Below, piece after piece: positions 10,560-21,262 of a stretch of DNA of 64,000 nt. A model generated the notes under the pieces. It made no database searches, was not told the DNA's origin, and saw nothing but the letters and a program-made list of their open reading frames with translations. The stretch is from positions 26,542,768-26,606,767 of the forward strand of contig NC_071355.1 of assembly GCF_943734655.1 (NCBI RefSeq). Direction: 5' to 3'. A program made the translations under genes and the position numbers. The stretch comes from Sabethes cyaneus (taxonomy: Eukaryota; Arthropoda; Insecta; Diptera; Culicidae). The stretch's first letter is position 1. Each line of letters opens with the position of its first letter.

Positions 10560-11938
10560 ACTAGATGGGAGCTCAAACGGATTAGTCCACGGAAGGAACC
10601 GCAATGCTGATCTGATAAACCTTCTTTGAACAGCTTCAATGCTTATGAACCACGATGTCGAATATGGACTTCAAACTATTGCTGCTGTTTCATGGATAGA
10701 CCGAACTAGCGAGTAGTAGAGAGATTTCAAACAGGAAGGGTCACGAAAATCCCTTCCAATTCTCATGGTGAACCCCAAGTTTTTGTTTGCTTTTGCAACG
10801 ATGTGGCTATAGTGGTATTCGGTGTCCAACAAAACTCCAAGATCCCAAGCAACACAGCTTGTTATAGAACAGTATAATATTACATATATCAGAACTTATG
10901 TATTACCAGAAAAGCGCAAAAAATTAAGTCTAATGAAACAAGTATTGAAAGAAGTATGTATCAGGTTATTTCGTACCAATTTAAAACGTTATTATAGCAT
11001 AAGCTACAACTTGTTCTTCCAGTAGTTTAAATTTAGTAATGGAGACATAATAAAAACTTCGTGTTGACATGTTGACAAAACAAACATTATATATCTGATA
11101 TGAGCTGTCAAATAAATTCATGTTATCCCAAAACATCTCAATACTTTAATAATAACGACATATGTTTTCACAGTACGTTTATAGTATTCTTAAGCGACTA
11201 CTTTCCACGAATATTATTTTCTAACTTGTTTTGTGTGTTACTTGGGATCCTTCACTACTGTTTCACAATGAATTAGCTGGCAATTGATGGTGTAGCAATA
11301 GTCTAGAGGCAGTTTTTTCTGCTAAACGAAATAACTATGCACTTTGCTACACTGATAGTAAGTCGGTTGCACGAGCACCATTTACAAAACAAATCGGCTG
11401 ACTGTTGAAGCCACTAGCAGTCCTCTTTCGACCGCACGACGCGGAAGATTTTTAGTTCATCGGCATACATTATCCGACAACCAGGTGGCAGTGCTAAGCA
11501 GGCGTCATTGAAGAAAAGCAAAAATAACAACCATCCCAAATTACTGCCTTGCAGCACGCCTGACTTAGTCTGGAACTCTTGAGAATTGCAATTTCCTAGT
11601 TTTAGTGATAGAAAGCGGTTGGAGAGAAACGGTGCTAGCCAACGCACGAATGAATCAATTTCGCTAAAAGCAGACGATAGTTGACACGATCGAACACAGC
11701 TTTGATATCGGTGTAAATAGTGTCCACCCGGGCTCCATTCTCGATATGATGGATACAAAATGAAGTAAATTCAACCAGGTTTGTGTTTATTGAACGACCA
11801 GGATAGCACCCGTGCTGATCAGCTGAGATGTAACAAGTAACACTGAGCTGTACTGCATCACTTATAAGTATTTCAAGTACTTTAGATCCCACACAAAGTG
11901 AAGTGATATCTCGGTAGTTTGAAATATCGCTTTCATTT
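10560..11938 (-). pseudogene. Non-LTR retrotransposon reverse transcriptase relic (element 4), split by a MITE
   Basis: Read on the minus strand from 11938, it encodes RT palm segments: NYRDITSLCVGSKVLEIL, QHGCYPGRS, DIKAVFDRVNY, SGVLQGSNLGWLLF and the catalytic box MYADELKIF (YADE replaces YADD). This continues into KDLGVLLD and the thumb (SLYYSLVRS, VWSPY, RFIRSALRFLPW). Several stops and frameshifts are present. A 403-bp element (10844-11246) interrupts the KDLGV codons, and excising it restores the frame. It is 5'-truncated, as usual for this class. It is Jockey/CR1-superfamily by motif; the clade is not assigned. Confidence 0.85.
10844..11246. mobile_element. MITE-like element with CCCAAGYAACA ends (long form)
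   Basis: The terminal inverted repeats are CCCAAGCAACACAGCTTGTTA on the left and the complement of TTGTTTTGTGTGTTACTTGGG on the right. Flanks share up to GATCC, so the duplication length cannot be fixed (2-5 bp). Removing the element restores the coding frame VKDLGVLLD of the surrounding RT relic, which confirms the borders. The ends match three short copies at 42002, 43773 and 45475, but the interior here is longer and has no intact ORF. Confidence 0.75.
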
Positions 11939-11939
11939 C

Positions 11940-12696
11940 CATTTCATATAGGGTATGTTGCTGCTTCGTCGTAATTGCCTATTCCCGTCCTATCCTACAC
12001 AAATTATTAAACAATGCAAAATTAGTTATTCCCTAATATTTTAGTTTGTTGACTATCATACGCGATCAACCAAGTGAGCTGAGATTTATTTAAATGCCAT
12101 ATTTCATTAAAAAAATTCCAAGCAGCCAAATTTCCTACGTTTTTTCGTGCGACGAAGAAGAAAATGTTTCAATTTCCGTCATTCATAAAACGAAAATAAC
12201 TCACGCAACGCATTGTCGTTATTCTGCAGCCGGGAAAATTTACATGACCTGCAGAAATTTTGCAGAATAACATTTGTCATGCCGTCCTACACAAATACAT
12301 GCGCGCTAGCTTCGTAAACATGATTGTGATTTTTAGTTCGGATGATGAAAAATTTTGGACGGATTTTAGAACGGTACGACGAATTTAAGATATAAAGTCA
12401 GTTGCGTAATTTGAATAAAATGCTTTAATAATCGCTTTTTAGTGAATTCAAAGGGCACGGATCGGAAGGTAAGTGTGTTTGAGTCAAATCAGCAACAGAA
12501 CTTTTATTTTGTTTATTTTGTTTATTGTTTTAACTTCAACTGATTACCTCTCATTGAAGCCGATGAATGGGAAAAGCCAATTTGAGTTGACACCATTGCA
12601 ATCATTCTCAAATTGGCATAAAAACCCATTTTTTTCACGCTCAGGAGTTACATAAATAATAATCAAAATGTACAAAACAAAGTTACAATATCGTAC
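11940..12696. other. No gene seen between two non-LTR relics
   Basis: AT-rich sequence with a repeated CCGTCCTA(C)ACAAA word near 11985 and 12281. A 60-codon ORF at 12473-12655 starts with a hydrophobic run but has no supporting context. The last 40 bases are probably the 3' UTR of the minus-strand RT relic that follows. Confidence 0.4.
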
Positions 12697-14289
12697 TTAA
12701 CCTAATATATCACAGTTCAAAATTCTATTTTTAAATTTGTCAGTTGAGAGTGTGAAGTCGAAGAGATGGTGAACACGATTAAAGGTACGGCACATTGCTT
12801 GAATTGGTTCGTTGTTTCCGTATAAGGTGCGATGAAATGCGAGTCGGAAGAAATCTCGGGCTCTAAGGTTTCGAGGCGCGATGTTAATGTTCAGTAAAGC
12901 GAGAATATCCGGCGCATCGATTTCCCACTTCAGCAATTTGGCGATGAAAATGGCTCTAGAAGCATTTCTTCTTTTAACCAGAGTGTCAACATTTAGCAGT
13001 TTACATCTGTCTTCGTAAGGTGGCAGATTTATCGGATCAGACCAAGGGAGAGACCTTAAGGCGTGTCTAATGAATCTGCGCTGCACGGCTTCAGTTCTAG
13101 ATATCCAGATTTGTTTGTACGGGCTCCACACTGCAGAGGCTATGTCAAGAATGGACCGTACTAACGAGAAGTAAAGGGCTCGCAAACAGTAAGGATCACG
13201 AAAGTCTTTAACTATGCGCATTATGAATCCCAATTTGCGGTTTGCTTTCGCTATAATGCTGGAAAAGTGGTTCTGGAAAGTGAGCTTGGAGTCCAGTTCC
13301 ACACCTAAATCTTTGATATTCGTCACACGTTCCAGAATAGATCCATTAATCCTGTATGCAAATAAGATTGGAGTTTTGCTTCTGGTAAAAGAGATGACTG
13401 AACATTTGGGCACGCTTATAGTGAGGTTGTTTCTATGACACCAATCAGCAAATCGGTTTACCAAATCTTGCAGCTGTTTGCAATCCTCCACTGATCTTAT
13501 GCCAAGGTATATTTTTAGGTCGCCCGCATATAATAACTTGCATCCAGGTGGTATTACAAAGCACACGTCGTTAAAGTAAATAAGAAACAGTAATGGTCCC
13601 AAATTACTTCCTTGGGGCACTCCAGATATGTTGCAGAAGCTACTTGATTCGGTCGAACCAAGCTTTACAGAGAGATTACGATTCGTTAAGTAAGTTTGAA
13701 GCCAGCAGACGAAGTCATTTGATGCTCCTAATCGGCACAACTTCCGCAGCAGAATTTGATGGTCAATGCGATCGAAGGCAGCTTAAGATAAGCTTTAAGT
13801 ATATACCGTATCAACCTGGGCAGCACATTCCATATGTCGGAGGCAAAAGGAACTGAACAGTAATAAATTTGTACTTATGGAGCGCTTTGGAAAAAATCCA
13901 TGCTGTTCCATCGAAATGTATGATTTTACTTTGCTGAACAAAAGCTCACAGACAATGATCTCCAGCAATTTCGAACATGCACATAGGGATGTAATTCCAC
14001 GGTAATTTTCTATGTTGCATTTATCACCTCTTTTAAACACCGGGAAAACATACGACCTTTTCCAGGACTCTGGGAACTTAAGTTGTTGAAGGGACATGTT
14101 GCAGATCTTTAATAAGGGTGTACATAGTTCTCCAGCACATTTTTTTAAAACGATTGATGGTATACCATCCGGGCCAGCACTTGACGAATTTTTTAATTTC
14201 GAGAGACCAGTGTTAATGTCGGCTTCGCAGAAACGAACAGAACCAAGATCAAACAAATTTTCAGGAACATTGCGTATTGGTGCATTCAT
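12697..14289 (-). pseudogene. Non-LTR retrotransposon reverse transcriptase (element 1), near-intact 3' half
   Basis: Two minus-strand frames join to give most of an RT. The upstream part (13795-14289) has LKNSSSAGPDGIPSIVLKK, the WKRSYVFPVFKRGD motif, NYRGIT and EQHGFFPKRS. The downstream part (12697-13740) has FVCWLQTYLTNR, SGVPQGSNLGPLLFLIYFND, LLYAGDLKIY, KDLGVELDSKLTF and the thumb ALYFSLVRSILD, VWSPY, RRFIRHALRSLPW. The catalytic YADD is YAGD, and there is a stop/frameshift near 13790, so it is dead. The start near 14289 is a fusion point with a second related copy. It is Jockey/CR1-superfamily. Confidence 0.9.
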
Positions 14290-15010
14290 AAATTAGAGTG
14301 GTTTTCCTTACTACGACGGGAATTAGAAATAAACCCTACAGGGAAAACAAAGGACGTCTTCCAAATTGATGGAAACTTTTCCTCGCGAAGAGTTCGGTTG
14401 ATTATCTTGCACAATGGAGGTACGAGTGGGTCTGCACATTTTTTCAATATGAGAGCAGGAATGCCATACGGTCTAGGATTTGCTGACGATTTCAACTTAT
14501 TAAAAGCATTCATAACTTCGTTCTCGAAGAAACTAACAGTCCCGATATGGCAGAGGTTCTCTGGAACGAGCAGAATAGCATCCTCGATCTCTTCAGTAGA
14601 TACATCAATATCGCCGAAAACACTTGAAAATTTTTGAGTAAATAAGCCGCAGGTATCTTCGAGCCTGCTAGATGATTGCTCTCCAAGAAACAGTTTAGCT
14701 GGAAGACCGCTCTTCTTGCGTTTTTCGTTTACAAGCAACCAAAACTTTTTGGGGTTTTGTCTCAAGTCGTATTGCTTCCATTTAAGACACGGAGACGTTG
14801 GTTAGACGATGAAGGTTTATGTTTCAATTTAGGTTTGGGAACGTACAAAACAGCGAGGTCAAAGTTTGGTTGAACAAAAGCACTGCTTCATCGACGTCAT
14901 CAACATCCAGGATTGCCCAGTCAATTCTTTGCAGAGCCAGATTCAGCCCAGGAAAATCAGCACGATAAAAATGGAAGTCTCTTCCATCTGCCAGATTGTT
15001 GAATTTGACA
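14286..15010 (-). pseudogene. Non-LTR retrotransposon fragment (element 3), linker and RT N-terminus
   Basis: On the minus strand this encodes the region between endonuclease and RT (DFHFYRADFPGLNLAL, IDWAILDVDDVDEAVLLFNQ) followed by PKKFWLLVNEKRKKSGLP, VPENLCHIGTVSF and LKSSANPRPYGIPALILKK, ending at WKTSFVFPV. That tail duplicates the start of element 1 (VPENL...GPDGIPS), so two related copies are joined head to tail near 14289. A stop lies near 14762. On the right it is fused to element 2 near 15010. Confidence 0.8.
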
Positions 15011-15261
15011 GGCTGGTAGATTTTCAGCATCGTTCCAGGACAGAAGACGCAGAACATATCTCAAAAAGTTCTTTTGGATGGCCTCTATCCATTTGACACG
15101 CACAGCATAATATGGTGCCCACACAGTAAGTGCGTACTTCATAATGCTGCGAACAAGTGCACAATACAACGATTTACGCGCGTATATGTCGTTGGAATGC
15201 GTTGGTGCTTCTTTTCACGAATCCATGTATTGCGAAGGCTTTAGCAGTGATCGCTGAAATA
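15010..15261 (-). pseudogene. Non-LTR RT relic element 2, thumb segment
   Basis: Minus-strand frame: ISAITAKAFAIHGFVKRSTN, then SLYCALVRSIMKYALTVWAP and the LRLLSWNDAENLP end. It is the downstream continuation of the RT piece at 17465-18289. The two are separated by the TA-flanked element 15262-17464, and joining the flanks gives FNEHISAITAKA across the insertion point. The 3' end is lost at the junction with element 3 near 15010. Confidence 0.8.
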
Positions 15262-17464
15262 TGAGCCGTTCCGAATTATAGTGGTCTATAGACCATTTTT
15301 GTCAAAAATGTGATTTTTGCATAAATCGCATCTTTATCGATAGATGTACTATATAAACACTAAAAATTACAAAATAGTAGGTTTCCAACCTGCTTTTTTT
15401 TCATGATGAATTTTAGGTCCGGAACAGAATGACCATTCTGTTCCGCATTATAGTGATCTATGTGCATGGGACTTACTTGTGACAGAGATTGAGATAAAAC
15501 TCCCATAATCCCATAATTAGGTGAAAGTAGTTAATAAGCGTAAGTAGACTATTGTTTTTTTTTGTGCCAATTGAACTCCCCCTCCCTCTATGGGAGACAC
15601 CCCCCCCCCCCCCCCTAATCAACAAAAGCCTTGTTTTCGTCGAATCCGCTAATTTTTGTTTGCTTATATCTCCGGAAATATTAAGTTTAGAAAGATACTA
15701 TTTTCACATTTTCAAAGAAAATTCAAAGAAAACCAATTTTGATCTTAAAAACCGCAATAAGAGTGCAGTAAAACTAACATACTTGGGACGGCTTTTGCTT
15801 ATAAAAACGGGGCATCAAATTTGGAATTCTGACTGAACTGACTGACTGAAAATCCAAGAAGATCCATTACAAGTTTTACTTTTTCTTGGTCACTTGACGT
15901 GGAATGATCCATTTTCAATTTATTCAATTTTATTTTACATTTTAACATTATTTTCAATATAGTACAAGGAAAATTTGAATTGCAATTCAAACAAAAGTGT
16001 ATGAGATAATTTTTCATTCAAACGAATATGAAATTACTCAGAGTAATGAAATGTACTGTTCCGCTTCAAGTTTACCCTCTATAGTCTATGAAAATTGTCT
16101 AGTTAAAGTATTTAGATATAAAATCGTTTGGAAACTTTAATAAGATGTATTCTTACACAAATCTAAGTGTAACAGTGTAGTTATCTTTCTTCTTCACTAT
16201 ATCGTCTATTTCATCTCTATCTCAATATTTTCCTGATTTTCATTCCGTTATCGAAACTTGACCTTCTGTTTTTACACGACAATCTTCGCAGCCAGCTGTT
16301 AGAGTACAGGACAATTGCTGGGCAAGTTGCTGCGATGATTGATCATTGACTCTATCAGCGCCTCCCAACCGAGATTCGAATATACGACGACTAGCTTATT
16401 AGATTAGCATCGTACCACGAGGCCAACTGAGACGCTACCTCACCTACCATGTCGTACAAGATTATCCGGATTTTAGACTCGATTAACCGGGTGAAGAATT
16501 TTTTTTAAATGATCATCATTATCATCAGTGAAAAAATTATAACAAAAGGATTTTTATGATTCAAATTATAAAATCATTCTTACCTTCAAGATGATATGGA
16601 GGGTTTTTTTCCTATGCTAGTCCAGCAGAAAATAACTCTCACTCGGTTTGTTGACATTTTGCAGATTGACCCTTTTGAAAGTTTGGTACCGAATTTTCTT
16701 TGATTATACAATTTTCATGAATCGTGCAAAATGTTTAGAAAGTAACTGGGAATGTGTTCACGTGACTGAGACCAATAGATTAAGTGAGTTGGTGGGATTT
16801 TTCTGGCCTTCTTAGAAGTACCATTAATATATGGTAGATGGATTTTTACAGGCAGTTAACGCAGCTAGAAAAAAAATTGAGTGTTGAAGTTAACTATTTC
16901 TCATAGCCTTGTAGTACTGAGACAATTCTGTACTATTTTGATATTATCTTAAAGCTGGTAGTCATTGGAATAACCTTCCCGAAGACCGCAACTTTCTAGA
17001 TAGTCAGCAGCGCAAGATACAGCCTGTACATGAATATTACATATACACTGGCGCCACGTAGTGAGACAATTCTGCGCTATTTTTCATACCACCCTAAAGC
17101 TGGTAGTCATTGGATTAACCTTCCCGAAGACCGCAACTTGCTAGACGGTCAGCAGCGCAAGATACAGCCATTTACAAATCTCATGGAGATAGACCACTAT
17201 GGTGCGGAACGTTTTGGGGATTACGGTGAAAATATATATGAAATCATAGTGGTCTATGTACATTGGTGTGAATAAATCGTATATTTTGACAAAAGTTGGG
17301 ATTTTTATGTATTCTCATGTTGAATCACTTTATACACTACACATTAGCACACTTGGTTTGGAGAAAATGATTGTATAGAATTTATTATAGAGTTTTTTAG
17401 ACAATTGCGTCTCCTGTAAAATTAACTAAATGATCAATAGACCACTATAATTCGGAGCGGCTCA
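15262..17464. mobile_element. TA-flanked 2.2-kb inverted-repeat element inserted in an RT relic
   Basis: The ends TGAGCCGTTCCGAATTATAG and its complement (near 17442-17464) form terminal inverted repeats that continue into TGGTCTAT. TA is duplicated at 15260-15261 and 17465-17466. The terminal motif TTCCGNATTATAGTGRTCTAT recurs inside near 15439, 17195 and 17241, and more weakly near 16053. No transposase frame was found. Insertion split the RT codons between FNEH and ISAI. A C16-type homopolymer near 15600 and an internal 144-bp duplication lie within it. Confidence 0.8.
16918..17205 (+). repeat. 144-bp tandem duplication
   Basis: TGAGACAATTCTG at 16918 recurs at 17062. The following AAAGCTGGTAGTCATTGGA, AACCTTCCCGAAGACCGCAA and CAGCAGCGCAAGATACAGCC blocks repeat at the same spacing. 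The two units differ at a modest number of positions. The duplication lies wholly inside the 15262-17464 element. Confidence 0.85.
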
Positions 17465-18289
17465 TATGTTCGTTGAATCTGGCTTTGAAATCAAGAGTAA
17501 CGCCCAAGTCCTTTATGGTCTGCACTCGGTGCATATGGCTCTGCTTGATAGAATATTCATTACGCAGAGGTTCGCGAAGTCGGCTAAATGATATGACGAA
17601 ACATTTCGTGACATCAACTTGCATACCATTAAGCGTACATCATTGTGAAAGAGAATCAATATCGCTTAGGAGAGTACAACAGTTAAATCTAGTTTTGATT
17701 TCACGGAAAAGCTTTACGTCGTCGGCGTACATCAGCTTAGAGGAGCTTAAAAGGCTCAGCTTATTAACGTAAAGTACAAATACCAAAGGCCCTAGATGGC
17801 CCTAGATTCGACTTTGTCGAATGTCTTGCTGAAGTCAATGTATGTTGCATCAACCTGTCTTCTACTTTCTATACTCTTGATCAGCGAGTTGCCGAATACC
17901 ATCAAATTCGTGGTTGTAGACCGTTTTTTCATAAACACCAACACGGGTTCAGAAATTATGTGGCGCACAGCATGATACACAACATCGTAGACCAACTTTT
18001 CAAGAACTTAGACAACTTAGAATTGAAATTCCGCGATAGTTTTCAATGTCGTGGATATTTCCAGCCTTGTGTATGGGGGTAATTGATGCAACTTTCCACA
18101 ATCAAGTGACCGACTGAAGATTATTGACACATGCGAAGCGAGGGACGTAGCACATTGCTTAATGAACGAAGGTGGCAAACAATCAGGACCAGGACCTTTT
18201 GAGGAGTCCACCGACGAAAGTGCTTCTTTCACATCCTCGACGGAAACGATCAAGAGCTACTGTCCGCCATTCGCGTTGCTCATCCGACG
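17465..18289 (-). pseudogene. Non-LTR RT relic element 2, palm segment
   Basis: On the minus strand: VSVEDVKEALSSVDSSKGPG, then PDCLPPSFIKQCA, VFMKKRSTTTNLMVF, QVDATYIDFSKTFDKV and, closer to 17700, KLMYADDVKLF (intact YADD), ending in IKDLGVTLDFKARFNEH. Frames change several times and the SGVPQGS region is missing or degraded near 17780. The N-terminal side is cut off by the BEL/Pao insertion and continues at 22621. Confidence 0.85.
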
Positions 18290-18302
18290 TATGAGACGGA
18301 GA

Positions 18303-18340
18303 CCGTAGTAACCCAGGTTCGAATCCTGGTCACGGCACCA
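18303..18340 (+). other. tRNA-His 3' half with CCA, next to a BEL LTR
   Basis: The sequence CCGTAGTAACCCAGG, then TTCGAATCCTGGTCACGGCA and CCA, reads as the 3' half of tRNA-His: 3' strand of the anticodon stem, variable loop, complete T arm, acceptor strand, discriminator and CCA. The 5' half is absent: 5' of it is GACGGAGA and no GCCGTGA acceptor. It lies three bases (GAC) from the LTR border at 18344. Genomic insect tRNA genes do not encode CCA, so this looks like copied mature tRNA primer. Not a functional tRNA gene. Confidence 0.7.
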
Positions 18341-18343
18341 GAC

Positions 18344-18882
18344 TGTTGGGTCAGGATTCTATGGGGCTACGGGATCACTTTACCATCTGATATTTTCAGC
18401 GCTTCTTCTTTTCAGGATCAGCGGAATTGGGCATTGGTAAGTATCTGGGAATTTACACTGGGCGAGCGAATAATCGGGTAAGTATTCTTCAAATAATATC
18501 ACGAAATAATTCACTAATATTCTGAGGTAAGTATCAATCTTGAGTAAGGTTTATTTATAACGGGAGCAACTGTGCTAACTCGCGATGTTCTTTCTAACAC
18601 GGTTTGTACTTGTCTGAATCCTAATAAACTACTTGCAGTTTCTTTTATCGGGAAAACAGGACGGAAACTGCTAACTGCAACTGCATTTATTACAACTACT
18701 AACCTAACTGCATACTGAGTGTAATAATAAGTTTTTGATGTAAACAAATGAGTATAACTAACTGTCAGTCAAATTCTGCACACGATCGCTATAGTTTAGA
18801 ACTGGGGTAGGAAAAGTGTAGGGTTTCCAACTGTTATACAATGTGCGTTGGAATCGGTTCATCTTATATGCAAAACCTAACA
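18344..18882 (-). repeat. BEL/Pao 3' LTR (539 bp)
   Basis: On the minus strand the LTR begins TGTTAGGTTTTGCATATAAG and ends CCCAACA, giving the standard TG...CA borders. It is the same length as the partner at 22082-22620. Differences noticed: G/A in the ACGATC(G/A)CTATAG word and C/T in the AATAAT AT(C/T)ACG word. Downstream on the minus strand comes tRNA-His-like sequence instead of host DNA. Confidence 0.9.
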
Positions 18883-18974
18883 TACCGGCCACCTTGAAAA
18901 ATACATTTTCAACTATATACAAATTTCTAATTGATTACATACTAATTTATAATTTCACTTCTTATTGCCTGATT

Positions 18975-20990
18975 TTACGGGATGCTCTGCGGGTCGATCA
19001 CATCATCTAGCTCATCGTTCACTACGGGATCAAATAGACAACACTTGTCTCTTATGTTAGCTGAATTCATAACATTGCCACCATGTAGCACTTTACGGTG
19101 ATGAACGTTAATTAGCCGCCTTGTAAACGGGTAGAATTCGGGAATAACACTGCAGGATTTGTCGGACAGGCACAACCGGCCACCGAGGTGAATTACACTA
19201 TTTAAATCCAGGTATGTGCTGAAGAGCTGAAGGCGGGATCGTTTTAACACTCTGCTATCACTGCACAAATTTTCCAGCTCTTCGGGAAAAGATTCGGCTT
19301 GAATCAATTTTACAAAAACAAATCTTGCTGCTTCCACTTCATCCGAAGCGCGAATAGGTTGACGAGCTCGGCTGATTTGGCTGGGCTCGCCTACGTTTCG
19401 AGCAAATCGCAAATAGATGTCGACGACATGTAGTAGACGTTGGTACGATGACAATCCTACAAGTAGCGGGTTGGGAGTTGTTTCTGCAACGGGTCTTATT
19501 TCCTTTTCTGCTACTGAGTTTGGGTCTAAAACAGGATGTTGTACTGGCCACTCTAAATTGGATAAAGATAACCAGAGGGGACCATGCTTCCATTTGCCGC
19601 TATCGACCAACTGATCGGCAGGAAAATCGCGGGTAACACGATCCGCGGGATTGTCGACGCTAGCTACGTTGGTCCATATTGAACTGTGGGTTGCTAGCAG
19701 AATGGCTGAACCTCTATTTGCGATGAATGTTTTCCTAGTTTGGGGAGACACTTTCCGCCACTCCAGGATAGCGACAAATTTCTTGTTTAAACAGGAACCA
19801 TGCACTGCGCTGAGTTCCAGTTGGGGAGTTGTGATTCGCTTACGTAGGGCTACTTTCAATTTCGATGCTAGTACAATACTTTTAACTACACTGCCGAACG
19901 ATTTTGGGGAAACATAAATGCGTGCGTCATAAGCTGCTGCTGACGCATCTGCATACCGATGCAATTCGACGGGACTAAACTGGGGCCGGAAAGTAAAACG
20001 ATCGATGCGAAAGTCACGAAGTTCTGGTAGTTTATGGTGGAATATTGTCCACTTTGCTTGGTATTCACGAGTTTCTTCGTCGTTCCACTTCAACGACGGG
20101 AACCATAGATGCGGTAACGGGATGTTGGCCTGGACTATCACAGGTGTGAATGGAGGTTGGACGTTTATGAATTTATCTACTGATGTAACTGTCGCCGCAT
20201 GACAAGTTACTAGTGACTGCTGAGTTTCTTCAGCATCGGCATCTGCAAGTTGCATGCCACAGGGAGTTTTCTTCTGCGAAACGGTGTACGATCTGGGAGG
20301 TGTATCGCTGGTAGCTGTCCAGCCAAACACCGACTCAACTGGTAGAGGTTTATTAACAGTCGTACTAACTTGTAAAACACCAGGTGGTGAGCGACCAGAA
20401 ACGGGATCGTCTTGAGCGCAATGATCACTGCGAAAGCATTTACTAAACAGCTTTTTATCGGTACGCGCTTTTTGACATCCTTTTATGTCTAATTCGTTAA
20501 AGACGGGACATTTAACCATTGGAAGTTTTTCTCTTTCACAAGCAGGACAGGGTGGGAGCATCTTCGGTATAGCTTCAGCCATGACATTTGAGCTCATACG
20601 GAACTGGAAGGGATTCTTGTATCCGGAGTCGTGAATTCCGAACGAGGTGCGCTGGGGTTTTGAAGGTGACATTTGCGCAGCAGGAACGGGGACTGGCTGA
20701 GACATCTTTAACATCAGATTGGCTTTGATGCGGAAATATTGATTTTCCACTTTAGCTCGGCATTCCATATTCGCCGTAAAAAACTGATCGCTATGGTCAA
20801 GCTCTTCGTATTCCGACTGGATCATCTCAAACGCTTCGTTCAGCTTTTCTAAGCGTTCGAGTCTCAATGGCACTTGTTGTTGATGCTCATCTGGAGCATA
20901 GTTCACTATAAATTTATCCATTCGCTTTAATGCTTCTATAATGTTTTTCTGGTTTAACTCCTTCAGCTTCATTTTCTTCTCGACGGGCAT
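18975..20990 (-). CDS. BEL/Pao Gag-RNase H-integrase-remnant fusion ORF (671 aa)
   Basis: The frame is uninterrupted. Residues 1-110 match the charged Gag N-terminus (LRLERLEKLNEAFEMIQSEY). Residues about 148-195 carry the Gag cysteine region (CPACEREKLPMVKC and LFSKCFRSDHC). A short FGWTATSD piece near 230 looks like the end of the protease. The RT domain is absent. Residues about 285-480 match the BEL RNase H-like domain (ELHRYADASAAAYDARIYVS, TTPQLELSAVHG, VDNPADRVTRD). Residues about 600-655 match the integrase zinc-binding start (HLGGRLC, VHHRKVLHGG), which then stops. It is an in-frame deletion derivative; retaining an open frame over 671 codons is notable. The start is chosen at MPVEKKMKLKELNQ. 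Confidence 0.85.
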   Translation of the reverse strand: MPVEKKMKLKELNQKNIIEALKRMDKFIVNYAPDEHQQQVPLRLERLEKLNEAFEMIQSEYEELDHSDQFFTANMECRAKVENQYFRIKANLMLKMSQPVPVPAAQMSPSKPQRTSFGIHDSGYKNPFQFRMSSNVMAEAIPKMLPPCPACEREKLPMVKCPVFNELDIKGCQKARTDKKLFSKCFRSDHCAQDDPVSGRSPPGVLQVSTTVNKPLPVESVFGWTATSDTPPRSYTVSQKKTPCGMQLADADAEETQQSLVTCHAATVTSVDKFINVQPPFTPVIVQANIPLPHLWFPSLKWNDEETREYQAKWTIFHHKLPELRDFRIDRFTFRPQFSPVELHRYADASAAAYDARIYVSPKSFGSVVKSIVLASKLKVALRKRITTPQLELSAVHGSCLNKKFVAILEWRKVSPQTRKTFIANRGSAILLATHSSIWTNVASVDNPADRVTRDFPADQLVDSGKWKHGPLWLSLSNLEWPVQHPVLDPNSVAEKEIRPVAETTPNPLLVGLSSYQRLLHVVDIYLRFARNVGEPSQISRARQPIRASDEVEAARFVFVKLIQAESFPEELENLCSDSRVLKRSRLQLFSTYLDLNSVIHLGGRLCLSDKSCSVIPEFYPFTRRLINVHHRKVLHGGNVMNSANIRDKCCLFDPVVNDELDDVIDPQSIP

Positions 20991-21262
20991 TTTAGCAGAT
21001 GACAGTTTAAGTATGTTCTGGAACCAAAAAAAAGACCCAGGAAGTACCGCAAAACAGATTTTATTACTTTGGAAAGGTACTCACCTGGTACCTCTTCTAA
21101 AGAGGCCTTGTATTTTTATCAAAAATTACAGGAACAAGCTTGAGGTGCTATTCGGGGCGACAAATCTTTCACTGCAGACAACTGGTACTCAATAGCAGGA
21201 AAGAATGTTGAAGTAAATCGCCAAGAATGATCTCCAGTAGCATGGGGCTTCCAAAAGTGAGG

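Noticed and set aside
17030..17275. 81-aa plus-strand ORF
   Set aside because: It lies in the 144-bp duplication inside a non-coding TA-flanked element and the two units do not conserve the frame.
18303..18340. Functional tRNA-His gene
   Set aside because: Only the 3' half is present, it carries an encoded CCA, and it abuts an LTR.
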